28,726 nt of DNA. Source: CBDDRG01 sp051306415. Lineage in GTDB: Bacteria > Pseudomonadota > Gammaproteobacteria > Pseudomonadales > Porticoccaceae. Below the pieces are notes generated by a model, which was given only the letters and a program-made list of their open reading frames with translations, had not been told where the DNA came from and did not search any database. The translations under genes and the position numbers were made by a program. The stretch spans positions 1 through 28,726 of the forward strand of contig JBPPNE010000344.1 of assembly GCA_051306415.1 (NCBI GenBank). Direction: 5' to 3'. Shown one piece after another: positions 1 to 10,440 of the stretch; positions within the stretch are counted from its first letter, which is position 1; each line of letters opens with the position of its first letter.

Positions 1-682
1 CATTGCGGATTCGGCCGCGCCGATCCGCGACCGTGGCGGCCAGGTAACCGGCGCGGTGATCGTGTTCCGCGATGTCAGTACGGCCCGTAACGACGCCCAA
101 CAGCTGGCGCGTTTGGCCCAACACGATTTTCTCACTGGCCTGCCGAACCGCTTGTTGCTCGGTGACAGGATCGATAATGCAATTGCCCTGGCTCTGCGCC
201 ACCGCAAGCGCGGGGCCTTGCTGTTTATGGATCTGGATAATTTCAAGCATGTCAACGATACCTTTGGCCATCCGATCGGCGACGAACTACTGCAGTCGGT
301 TGCCCAGCGCCTGGTGGCCTGCGTGCGCGGCTCCGACACGGTCGCCCGCCTGGGCGGGGACGAATTCGTGGTGGTGCTCTCGGAAATCGAGCGCGCCGAG
401 GACGCGGCCCTGAACGCGAAAAAGATAGTGCAGACGCTGGCGGCAACACACCGGGTTGCCGGGCACGAACTCCAGACCAACGTGAGTATCGGCATCAGCA
501 TTTTTCCCGGCGACGGGCGGGACGTGGAGACCCTGATCCGCTGTGCCGACGCTGCGATGTACGTCGCGAAAGACGAAGGCGGAAACAATTACCATTTTTT
601 CAATGAGGATATGGATATCGGTGCCGTCAATAGGCAGTTTCCGCACCGACCGCCTCCGGGTCGTCCGCAACGGACAGGGTGA
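1..682 (+). CDS. PAS-GGDEF diguanylate cyclase, 5'-truncated by the window edge
   Basis: The frame is open from base 2, so the N-terminus lies outside the window. The first ~25 codons read as the end of a PAS/PAC sensory domain (…APIRDRGGQVTGAVIVFRDVS). A complete GGDEF domain follows. Counting from the first ATG or GTG-type start visible at base 56, the allosteric I-site RGSD is at residues 91-94 and the active-site GGDEF at 100-104, five residues apart as in feedback-inhibited cyclases. The family makes cyclic di-GMP from two GTP in the cytoplasm, here presumably under control of an upstream sensor domain. After the GGDEF domain the protein keeps a short stretch (EDMDIGAVNRQ) that looks like the linker into an EAL phosphodiesterase domain. 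It then runs into a Pro/Arg-rich tail and stops, so an EAL domain seems to have been lost. The cyclase call is strong; loss of the EAL domain is inference. Confidence 0.9.
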   Translation, partial: IADSAAPIRDRGGQVTGAVIVFRDVSTARNDAQQLARLAQHDFLTGLPNRLLLGDRIDNAIALALRHRKRGALLFMDLDNFKHVNDTFGHPIGDELLQSVAQRLVACVRGSDTVARLGGDEFVVVLSEIERAEDAALNAKKIVQTLAATHRVAGHELQTNVSIGISIFPGDGRDVETLIRCADAAMYVAKDEGGNNYHFFNEDMDIGAVNRQFPHRPPPGRPQRTG

Positions 683-762
683 GATGATGCCGCAGTATCA
701 GCCGGGAAACGAAGAACCGACCGTGTAATTCAATAAGCAGTTTTAACATTGAGGAGAACATC

Positions 763-1728
763 ATGAGTGTATCTACTGGTCTCGGCGACACAGGCTACTC
801 ACCCGGCGGCGACGGCGCGGCTCGCCTTTCCGTCAGTGCAATGTCCTGGGGCGCAATTCTCGCCGGAGCGACAGGGGCAGCCGCACTGTCGGTTATTTTA
901 TTGATTCTCGGCGCTGGCCTCGGGCTTTCGTCAGTGTCGCCATGGGAATCCAGCGGCATTAGCGCGACGGCTTTCGGAGTTTCCACGATTGTCTGGCTGA
1001 CTGTGACTCAGCTGCTGGCATCGGGTATGGGCGGCTATCTTGCGGGCAGGCTCAGAACCAGCTGGCCTGATGCCCGAACGGACGAGGTTTATTTCCGCGA
1101 TACCGCCCACGGCTTTCTGGCTTGGTGTATCGCATTTCTTGCCAGCGCAACAATTTTGGCGTCGGCCATGGGATCCGTCATCAGTGGCAGCGTGGAGGCG
1201 GGTAGCGCCGCTGTGGGCACGACCGCATCTGCCGTGGCCACTGCAGCCGGCGCAGGAAGTGTTGCGATAGCCAAAGACAAGGACGTATCAGCTAACGAAC
1301 TGGGACATACCCTGCATTACTATGTGAATGCGCTGCTCCGTGGGGATGTGGACCAGGATCAGGGCGGAGCAAGCGAACGGCGTCGACATCCTGAACTTTC
1401 TTCGGCGCAATCGGCACGGGAGGTCATCGGTATTTTTACGCACGCGGTGCGTTCCGGCGCGCTTCCCGATGGCGATGCGAAATATCTCGGGCAGTTAGTG
1501 GCGCAGCGTACCGGCCTCAGTCAACAGGAAGCGGAACAGCGGGTCCGCGACGTTTACGGAGAGGTCAACGCGCAGCTGGAGAAAACCAAGGTCGCCGCCA
1601 AGGAGGCCGCCGACAAGGCGCGTGCGGCTTCTGCTTACGCGGCGCTATGGATATTCATATCATTGTTGGTCGGTGCCTTCGTGGCGAGTCTGGCGGCTAC
1701 TTTTGGCGGACGCCAACGCGATCTTTAA
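763..1728 (+). CDS. conserved multi-pass membrane protein of unknown function (PhnA-like annotation family)
   Basis: A 321-aa protein whose ATG is placed six bases after AGGAG (752-756). The N-terminal half has three hydrophobic segments at about residues 27-53, 66-92 and 110-135. They contain the layout SWGAILAGATGA … LGAGLGLSSVSPW … GGYLAGRLRT … DEVYFRDTAHGFLAW, which I recognise from a widespread family often labelled 'PhnA-like' without functional proof. A soluble stretch follows, including an alpha-helical, Glu/Lys/Ala-rich segment at about residues 245-290 that could form a coiled coil. The last hydrophobic helix is at about 293-315. No catalytic motif is visible. A 23-codon hydrophobic ORF with its own ribosome binding site follows 49 bases downstream, suggesting the two are co-expressed. 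Function unknown; inner-membrane location is inferred from the hydrophobic segments. Confidence 0.75.
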   Translation: MSVSTGLGDTGYSPGGDGAARLSVSAMSWGAILAGATGAAALSVILLILGAGLGLSSVSPWESSGISATAFGVSTIVWLTVTQLLASGMGGYLAGRLRTSWPDARTDEVYFRDTAHGFLAWCIAFLASATILASAMGSVISGSVEAGSAAVGTTASAVATAAGAGSVAIAKDKDVSANELGHTLHYYVNALLRGDVDQDQGGASERRRHPELSSAQSAREVIGIFTHAVRSGALPDGDAKYLGQLVAQRTGLSQQEAEQRVRDVYGEVNAQLEKTKVAAKEAADKARAASAYAALWIFISLLVGAFVASLAATFGGRQRDL

Positions 1729-1777
1729 AAACCCAGACCTTTTTAAGCTAACTACACGCTAACGGCAGGAGACGGCT

Positions 1778-1849
1778 ATGCGCTCAATACTATTGTTCTT
1801 CCTTGGTATCCCCATCCCGATCATCATACTCATTGCATTGTTGACCTGA
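1778..1849 (+). CDS. 23-aa hydrophobic membrane peptide
   Basis: A short ORF beginning MRSILLFFLGIP and ending in TGA. The ATG is preceded by AGGAG (1767-1771) at six-base spacing, a strong ribosome binding site. Almost the whole peptide is one hydrophobic segment of Leu, Ile, Phe and Val with a central Gly-Ile-Pro-Ile-Pro kink. Similar 20-30 residue peptides with this LGIPIPIIIL-type core occur in proteobacterial genomes, usually unannotated because of their size. It lies just after the 321-aa membrane protein and may associate with it in the inner membrane. Evidence for translation is the ribosome binding site and the composition; no function can be assigned. Confidence 0.6.
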   Translation: MRSILLFFLGIPIPIIILIALLT

Positions 1850-2043
1850 TCGCCAATGGCGCTCTTGGCGGGGGTAGGGAGAACGTATGCTCTTGGCGCC
1901 CCCGCCGAGTTCAAATAACACTGGAGCACTGTCGTGGCCGATGCGGCTAGCCGCGCCAGACGGGGTTGTTTGACGCCAATTCTCCCAATAAAGCGTGGGT
2001 GCCGGCAGGTGCACTGACGTAAACGTGTTCCACCGGTAAACCC

Positions 2044-3258
2044 ATGGATCTACATAGCGGCATGCCATTCTGGATCGCCAAGAGCGGGCTTTTAAATGCG
2101 TTTCCGCGATTACGGCAATCCCTGCGCTGCGACGCTCTCGTGGTTGGCGCTGGTATCACCGGTGCATTAATAGGCGACCATTTGACCCGTGCAGGAATGA
2201 GCGTCTGTATCATTGATCGTCGCGAGGCCGGCTGGGGCAGTACATCGGCGAGTACAGCGCTGCTGCAGTATGAAATCGATACCGAGCTGCAGGAGTTGGC
2301 GAAACGATACGGCGTTGACGATGCGGTACTGGCATACAAGTCTTGCGAGCGTGCGATTGGCAGCCTGCAGGCTTTGGCCCAGGGGCTTGAAGGCGTCGAG
2401 TGCCCCTCCAGGCAGAGCCTTTATTTTGCCAGTCGCAAGCGGCACAAGGGTCGGCTCGAAAGAGAATTCGCGTTGCGCCGGGACAATGGCTTTGATTTGG
2501 AGCTGCTCGATCAAGCTGCGGTTTTACAACGCTATGGCATCGACGCGCCAGTGGCGTTGCTCACCCAGGTCGCGGCGGAAGTGGATCCCTATTTGATGGC
2601 GCACGCACTGCTCCGTCGCGTTAGCGATATGGGGGGACGCGTTCACGCCCGCACTGAGTTGCTGGGATTTTCGGGTGACCGTAACGGAGTGCGCGCGGAG
2701 ACCAGTGACGGCGCGATCATTGTCTGCAAGCACCTGATTTTTGCGGCGGGCTACGAATCCCAGTCATGGCTTGAACAACGTGTGGCGCGCAATCACAGCA
2801 GTTATGCGTTCGTTAGCGAACCGATGCCAGGAGGATTGGCGGAGCTCGACAATACTCTGATATGGGAGTCAGCTCGGCCCTACTTCTATCTGCGTCGTAC
2901 CGAGGACGAGCGCCTGTTGGTGGGTGGTGAAGATGATCGCGTCGATCTGTCATTTCGGCGCGAGGCCAAATTGCGCGGCAAGTCGAAGAAGTTGCTGCAG
3001 CGGACCCGCGAGTTGTTTCCCGACCTGCCGGTGAAAATCGCGTTTTCGTGGGCAGGCACATTCGCGGAGACGGATGACGGCCTGCCTTTTTTCGGCTGTC
3101 ATGAACAGCACGGCCCTCGGGTGCATTTTGCGATGGCCTACGGCGGCAATGGCATCACCTACAGCTTGATTGGAGCAGAGCTTCTTCGGGACCAGCTGCA
3201 GGGAAATCGGCACCCGTGCGCGACATTGTTCGGTTTCAAACGCTTGAAAAGAGCCTAG
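2044..3258 (+). CDS. FAD-dependent oxidoreductase, DAO (glycine/D-amino acid oxidase-like) family
   Basis: A 404-aa flavoprotein. The FAD-binding Rossmann motif GAGITG is at residues 35-40, after a beta strand (CDALVV), with the ribose-binding Asp in CIIDRR about 20 residues later. The GSTSASTALLQYEID block is typical of the DAO subfamily that carries this N-terminal 'FW…K.GLL.AFP' lead. The C-terminal part has WAGTFAETDDGLPFFG and a GGNGIT motif that closes the FAD site. The family oxidises amines or amino acids with FAD. The substrate cannot be read from the sequence, and no Rieske domain follows, unlike some relatives. The start at 2044 is weakly supported: there is no good Shine-Dalgarno, and an in-frame ATG at 2062 would still keep the whole fold. 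It converges with cca, leaving 47 bases between the two stops. Confidence 0.85.
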   Translation: MDLHSGMPFWIAKSGLLNAFPRLRQSLRCDALVVGAGITGALIGDHLTRAGMSVCIIDRREAGWGSTSASTALLQYEIDTELQELAKRYGVDDAVLAYKSCERAIGSLQALAQGLEGVECPSRQSLYFASRKRHKGRLEREFALRRDNGFDLELLDQAAVLQRYGIDAPVALLTQVAAEVDPYLMAHALLRRVSDMGGRVHARTELLGFSGDRNGVRAETSDGAIIVCKHLIFAAGYESQSWLEQRVARNHSSYAFVSEPMPGGLAELDNTLIWESARPYFYLRRTEDERLLVGGEDDRVDLSFRREAKLRGKSKKLLQRTRELFPDLPVKIAFSWAGTFAETDDGLPFFGCHEQHGPRVHFAMAYGGNGITYSLIGAELLRDQLQGNRHPCATLFGFKRLKRA

Positions 3259-3305
3259 CCGCCAACTGGCGCCTGCCGCGACGCTGGTTTCTTGCCGCAC
3301 AGATC

Positions 3306-4532
3306 TCACTGAGCGCTGTCCTTGTAAGCGGCGATCATTTTCAGACGCCTGTCGTCCAGCGCTCTTCCGATATCTGCACCTGTCAAACCGTCAGCGACGA
3401 GATCGGCTGCACCCACTTGACTCAATGTCCTGAACAACTGGCGCAACCAGAGTGCGGACTCGTAAGGCGTGTTCTCGAGATTTTTGCGCCCCCGCGCATC
3501 CGCTTCGCAGGCGAGCAAAAAATTTTCAAGGGCCTGGGGGTTGCGGAAGGCATCGACGCCCTTGAGCAGGTTCAGTACCGTGGCCGGGCGCAGGCTGGCG
3601 ATCTGGTGGCATTGCAGGTGAAAGCGAGTCACCACAAGCGCCAGTCGCCGGTAGTGATTGGGTACCCGAAAGCAATCGCAGAAGGCGTTGACCAGGGGCA
3701 CGCCACCTTCTTCGTGGCCGGTATGGCGCGGCAGAAGGGCAGCGGGTGTGATGCCCTTGCCAAGGTCGTGCATCAGCACGGCGAAGCGCACCTCCGCGCG
3801 CGCGCTGAGGCGCACGGCCTGGTCGAGCGCCATCAACAGGTGGATGCCGGTGTCGACTTCGGGGTGATAATCGGCGCGCTGAGGGACGCCGAACAGCGCT
3901 TCGATCTCGGGGAACAATACCGCCAGCGCGCCGCAGTCGCGCAGGGTTTCGATATAGGTACGCGGCGAGTCTTCCGCCAGCGCGATTTGCGTCTCGCGCC
4001 AGCTTCGCTCGGGCGTCAGCTGCATCAGCTCGCCGCTGGCGGACAGGGAACGCATCAGTTCCCGTGTTGCCTCGGCCAGCGCAAAGCCGAGATGACGATA
4101 GCGCGCCGCGAAACGCGCCACCCGCAGCACACGCAGCGGGTCTTCAACAAAGGCGGGGGAGACGTGGCGCAGTACGCGGTCGGCGAGATCGCGGCGACCG
4201 CCATAGGGGTCGATCAGCTGGCCGTTGCTGTCTTCGGCGATCGCGTTGATGGTGAGGTCGCGGCGGGATAGATCGTCTTCCAGGGTAATCCCGGGGCCGG
4301 TGTGGAAGTGGAAGCCCTTGTGGCCCTGGCCACTCTTGCGCTCGGTGCGGGCGAGGGCGTATTCCTCGCCCGTGTCGGGGTGGATGAACACCGGGAAATC
4401 GCTGCCCACCGGGCGAAAGCCCTGTTGTTCCATCTCCGCGGGTGTGGCGTTGACGACCACCCAGTCGCGTTCTCGAACCGGTATGCCGAGCAGCTTGTCC
4501 CTTACCGCGCCGCCAACGAGAAAAATTTTCAT
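3306..4532 (-). CDS. cca: CCA-adding tRNA nucleotidyltransferase with HD domain
   Basis: A 408-aa protein close in length to E. coli Cca (412 aa). It adds or repairs the 3'-terminal CCA of tRNAs from CTP and ATP. I chose the ATG at 4532 because it gives the family N-terminus MKIFLVGGAVRDKLLG. The frame is open further upstream, but that part is unrelated. GGAVRD is at residues 7-12 and the metal-binding ERDW at 21-24, with Glu in place of the first Asp of the usual DxD. RRDLTINAIA follows, then an HD-type phosphohydrolase motif HDLGKG around residue 255, as in the proteobacterial multifunctional enzymes that also have phosphatase and 2',3'-cyclic phosphodiesterase activity. It is divergent from the corA-type gene across 100 bases and ends facing the oxidoreductase gene. 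Confidence 0.96.
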   Translation of the reverse strand: MKIFLVGGAVRDKLLGIPVRERDWVVVNATPAEMEQQGFRPVGSDFPVFIHPDTGEEYALARTERKSGQGHKGFHFHTGPGITLEDDLSRRDLTINAIAEDSNGQLIDPYGGRRDLADRVLRHVSPAFVEDPLRVLRVARFAARYRHLGFALAEATRELMRSLSASGELMQLTPERSWRETQIALAEDSPRTYIETLRDCGALAVLFPEIEALFGVPQRADYHPEVDTGIHLLMALDQAVRLSARAEVRFAVLMHDLGKGITPAALLPRHTGHEEGGVPLVNAFCDCFRVPNHYRRLALVVTRFHLQCHQIASLRPATVLNLLKGVDAFRNPQALENFLLACEADARGRKNLENTPYESALWLRQLFRTLSQVGAADLVADGLTGADIGRALDDRRLKMIAAYKDSAQ

Positions 4533-4632
4533 CGCGCGATGGTGCCACAGCCGGACACCCAGGCAAAGCGGAAAGCACTCGCCAGTCGGACGTGAATCCC
4601 TTAATCTCTGTGACGATTTCAGGAGGGCACCG

Positions 4633-5604
4633 ATGATCGAGACGGTGGTGTGGCGGGCGGCGGCCCCGCACCTGAGCTTTGGCGGTGTGGAACAGATCGA
4701 ACGCTGGCAACAAACGCCCGACAGCTTTCTGTGGCTGAACATCCGCGACGAAGACGAGGCGGTGGAGCGAGCGCTGTTGGAGAGCTTTGGCTGCCATCCG
4801 CTGGCGGTCCGCGATGCCCTGAAGGGGCGGGAGCCGCCCAAGTACCGGTTCTATGACAAATTTGTCTTTATTCTCCTGCGCGGCCTCGACGCCGACAGCG
4901 TGTCGCTGCGCTTCGGCACCGTGCAGATCGCTTTTTTTGTCGGCGAGCGCTGTCTGCTGACTCGCAGCAGCGGGCCCTCGCCGAGCCTGCGCAAATGGTG
5001 GCAGGATGCCGAACTGGCCGACTATCTTGCGCGCGGGCCGATGGCAGTCTGCCTGCGGGTGGCGAGCACGGCGGCCCAGCGCTACGTCGATCTGCTGCTC
5101 AACTTCGAGCCTCGGCTAGGGGAGCTGGAGGACGGTTTGATGGCCGCCGCCAACGACACTATTCTCGCCGAACTGATCCAGGATCGCACCAATCTGCGCA
5201 AGTTGTGGCGGATTTTCAGTTATCAGGAGCGTCTTTTCGCCGCGCTACGGGAACATCTGCCGGGACGCTTGCCGCTCGCCGCGGAGGAGCGCCAGCGCCT
5301 GCTGGATGTGCACGAGCGTTTCGAGCGCCTGCACAGCCTGGGCCAACTGTATTACAGCGTTGGTGGCGATCTGGTGGAGGGCTATATCTCGCTGTCGTCC
5401 CATGAGCTCAACCGCAAGATCGGCGTGCTGACGGTACTTACCGCGATCTTCGTGCCGATGACGTTTATCGCCGGCGTGTACGGCATGAACTTCGAGAACA
5501 TGCCGGAGTTACACTGGCACTGGGGCTATTTCAGTGTGATGGGAGTGATGGTGGCCATGGCCGCCTCACTGGTGGTGCTATTCCGCCGCAAGCGTTGGCT
5601 ATGA
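4633..5604 (+). CDS. corA: CorA-family divalent metal transporter
   Basis: A 323-aa protein. The ATG at 4633 lies six bases after a strong AGGAGG (4621-4626), so the longer open frame upstream, which is antisense to cca, should be ignored. The N-terminal ~255 residues are the cytoplasmic alpha/beta and long-helix domain. The C-terminus has two membrane helices, with the diagnostic YGMNF at about residues 283-287 and MPEL in the loop after it. The protein ends with a basic tail (FRRKRWL). CorA-type proteins are pentameric channels for Mg2+, and also Co2+ or Ni2+; the ZntB branch shares this fold, so the ion is not certain. The stop overlaps an in-frame ATG of the next gene's longer form at 5601. 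Confidence 0.9.
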   Translation: MIETVVWRAAAPHLSFGGVEQIERWQQTPDSFLWLNIRDEDEAVERALLESFGCHPLAVRDALKGREPPKYRFYDKFVFILLRGLDADSVSLRFGTVQIAFFVGERCLLTRSSGPSPSLRKWWQDAELADYLARGPMAVCLRVASTAAQRYVDLLLNFEPRLGELEDGLMAAANDTILAELIQDRTNLRKLWRIFSYQERLFAALREHLPGRLPLAAEERQRLLDVHERFERLHSLGQLYYSVGGDLVEGYISLSSHELNRKIGVLTVLTAIFVPMTFIAGVYGMNFENMPELHWHWGYFSVMGVMVAMAASLVVLFRRKRWL

Positions 5605-5651
5605 TGGCCCGTCGGCGGAATCGGCCGGAGCGAACGTCGTGTGCTGAGCAG

Positions 5652-6914
5652 ATGAATGTCGCTGTTGTGGTGCCGCGGCCATGGCGATCGACGCTGGCGA
5701 CTTGGCGTCAACTGCTGCGCGAACAGCACGCGTGGATGTTGTTTCCGATTCTGTTCGCGATTGCGTTCATCATGCCCAATCACACCGCGGCGACCAATCT
5801 CTACCGGTTGTTTATCGTCATTCCGATGCTGTTCTGCTTCTCCCGTGCCGATGTGGAGATGATTTGGGCCAATGCCGCCGCGCGCTATTTCATGCTGATG
5901 TGCGGCTACCTCATGGTCAGTCTGTTTTTTGATGGCTGGACACACGGCGATCGCCAGATGCTGGTTGCATCGCTCAACATCTACGGGCTGTTCTACCTGA
6001 GCTTTCTTGTCTGCCGTTACCAGCAACATCGCGGCGGGCAGATTCTCGATAGTTTCTTCGTCCTCGGTTTGATTGGCGCCGTGTTGATCGTACTTAAATG
6101 GGAGAGCTTGCGAGACCTGGTCGAGGCTTGGCTTGGGCCGATGCTGGGGCGTGAGGTGGCGCCACTGCAAGCCTGGGATAGAGCGGGGGCCACCCGGGGT
6201 GTTTTCAGTAATCCGATCTTCGTGAGTTGGGTGATGGCAGATCTCGGCATTATTGCCTTTTACCGGATGCTGCTCGCCAGTACCTACGGACGCATGGGTG
6301 GTTACGCAGCCGCTGGCCTGTTTTTCTCCGCCATCACATTTTGTCTGGAAACCCGCGCCGGCTACATGATGCTGATCGCCGGCATCCTGCTGCTGGTGCT
6401 GCTGTTCAACAACCGCAGGGTCTGGTTCGCATTACTCGCGGTCGTCGCGACCGGAGCCGTGCTCGCGGTCGCCTTCAGCGAAGCGTCGGCACTGATCTGG
6501 CGCAACGCCATGGAGCGTGGGATGTCGTTCAGGACCGCGATTTGGTCGAATGGCATTCAGGCGATTAGCGATTCCTGGACGACCCTGGTGTTCGGTCACG
6601 GCATGTCGGTGTCCACCGACAATCGCGTTGGCGATGTCCTGTTCCCGCACTACCACAGTTTTTTCCTCAACCACACGTTCTATGCGGGCTTGATCGGCCT
6701 CGGCCTCTGTTTGGCCTTTCTCGGCCTCACCCTGCACAAGACTTTTCGCAGCCCACAGTTGCAGCTATGGGGCGTGTTGCTGGCGGCCATGCTGGTAGGG
6801 TTTCTGACCGCCGGCAAGCTGCTGTTTGTCGGCCTCCACGCCCATACCCTGGCGTTCTTCATGCCTGCATTTTTGGGTTTGTTCGGACTGGAGTTATCCC
6901 GCGGCGAACGCTGA
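5652..6914 (+). CDS. O-antigen ligase/polymerase-family membrane protein (Wzy_C type)
   Basis: A polytopic membrane protein of about 420 aa with roughly ten to twelve hydrophobic segments. In the second half is a longer hydrophilic loop containing GMSFRTAIWSNGIQAISDSW…GHGMS and PHYHSFFLNHTFYAGLIGLG. This arrangement, with His residues on the periplasmic loop, is the hallmark of the WaaL/Wzy/RfaL family. These enzymes transfer undecaprenyl-linked glycan to lipid A-core (WaaL) or polymerise it (Wzy). Because the export genes in this window are of ABC type, which needs a ligase but not Wzy, the ligase role is the more natural reading, by inference. The start is uncertain: ATG 5652 is used here, but an ATG at 5601 overlapping the preceding stop gives a 17-residue longer, Arg-rich N-terminus. 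Neither has a convincing ribosome binding site. Confidence 0.78.
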   Translation: MNVAVVVPRPWRSTLATWRQLLREQHAWMLFPILFAIAFIMPNHTAATNLYRLFIVIPMLFCFSRADVEMIWANAAARYFMLMCGYLMVSLFFDGWTHGDRQMLVASLNIYGLFYLSFLVCRYQQHRGGQILDSFFVLGLIGAVLIVLKWESLRDLVEAWLGPMLGREVAPLQAWDRAGATRGVFSNPIFVSWVMADLGIIAFYRMLLASTYGRMGGYAAAGLFFSAITFCLETRAGYMMLIAGILLLVLLFNNRRVWFALLAVVATGAVLAVAFSEASALIWRNAMERGMSFRTAIWSNGIQAISDSWTTLVFGHGMSVSTDNRVGDVLFPHYHSFFLNHTFYAGLIGLGLCLAFLGLTLHKTFRSPQLQLWGVLLAAMLVGFLTAGKLLFVGLHAHTLAFFMPAFLGLFGLELSRGER

Positions 6915-6923
6915 AACCGTCCG

Positions 6924-9917
<2,994 letters not shown>

Positions 9918-9924
9918 GGGTGAT

Positions 9925-9929
9925 CTCCT
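9925..9929 (-). promoter_or_regulatory. Shine-Dalgarno (AGGAG) of uvrA
   Basis: On the minus strand AGGAG is followed by seven bases (ATCACCC) and then ATT, the first codon before the conserved UvrA N-terminus. This is an ideal Shine-Dalgarno at normal spacing, and nothing with a standard start codon lies at a usable distance in the homologous frame. It is the main argument for initiation at the ATT. Confidence 0.65.
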
Positions 9930-10033
9930 GAAAGAGCGCTGGTGGCGGGAAGCCGACCGATTTTACTGATGAGCCCACGAACTAGCCACCGCAATTCGGC
10001 CGTTGACTTCGGTTGTTGGCGTTGGCGATGTCG

Positions 10034-10121
10034 GGGAGACGTTGAATCAGTGCTTCGATTCTTCGGCAGACGCGGTACTGCCTGAGATCACCACGAACGG
10101 TAGTCTGTTGATTGTGTTCGA
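10034..10121. repeat. diverged copy of the palindromic repeat unit
   Basis: This stretch matches the element at 10211-10338 in order but with many substitutions. GGGAGACGTTGAATCAG corresponds to GGGAAACGCTGAATAAG, and ACGAACGGTAGTCTGTTGAT to ACGAACGGTAATCTATTGAT. About 20 extra bases sit between the two matching blocks. It lacks the clean outer inverted repeat. Best read as an older, decayed copy in the same orientation, based on alignment by eye. Confidence 0.5.
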
Positions 10122-10210
10122 GTTGCGCTGGCCAGGGGTTTCGTCGCTGTCTCGCCATGCTATGATTCTGTTATGCCCGGCAGAAGTGCATTTGCCGCAA
10201 AAATAGCGCG

Positions 10211-10338
10211 ACCCGCTAGGGAAACGCTGAATAAGTCCTTCGACAGGCTCAGGACGAACGGTAATCTATTGATTCCGTTCATGGTGAGCTTGTCGAACCA
10301 TGAACGGAATCCATTTGTCCAGCGTTTCCCTAGCGGGT
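10211..10338. repeat. compound palindromic repeat (REP/MITE-like)
   Basis: A 19-base perfect inverted repeat (ACCCGCTAGGGAAACGCTG at 10211-10229, its reverse complement at 10320-10338) encloses a second structure. The right half of the interior contains a perfect 14-base stem (10271-10284 with 10298-10311) whose loop holds GAGCTTGTCGAA. The left half has TTCGACAGGCTCAGGACGAACGG. The TTCGACAGGCTCAGG / GAGCTTGTCGAA pair is a core I recognise from abundant intergenic repeats in many proteobacteria. There is no ORF or transposase, and no clear target-site duplication. The rest of the 9918-10440 gap, between divergent uvrA and rmlB, holds no gene I can support. Confidence 0.72.
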
Positions 10339-10440
10339 GATTGGATCGCCGCGGAGAGCGAGACGGGCCCGGTTCACGCGTTTGCATGGAACTGGTTTGA
10401 ACGGGTTGGTTTGAACGGAAAGGGAACAGACGGCACCCAC

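Noticed and set aside
1728..1752. TTTAAAAACCCAGACCTTTTTAAG as a terminator after the 321-aa protein gene
   Set aside because: The arms pair almost only through A-T, with no GC-rich stem, and a ribosome binding site for the next ORF follows directly.
1867..1906. GGCGGGGG … CCCCCGCC inverted repeat and repeated CTCTTGGCG after the 23-aa ORF
   Set aside because: Eight-base arms with a 24-base loop and no T-run; could be a chance feature of GC-rich DNA.
3216..4271. 351-aa plus-strand open frame opposite cca
   Set aside because: Antisense to the well-conserved CCA enzyme; the translation is rich in Gln, His and Arg, as expected of a shadow frame.
10161..10166. TATGAT as a -10 box for rmlB
   Set aside because: No convincing -35 at 16-18 bases upstream and ~270 bases from the rmlB start; not strong enough to list.
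10168..10183. CTGT-N8-GCAG resembling a LexA (SOS) box upstream of uvrA
   Set aside because: One arm differs from CTGT-N8-ACAG, and it lies about 250 bases from the uvrA start, beyond both repeat elements. No better match was found closer to the gene.
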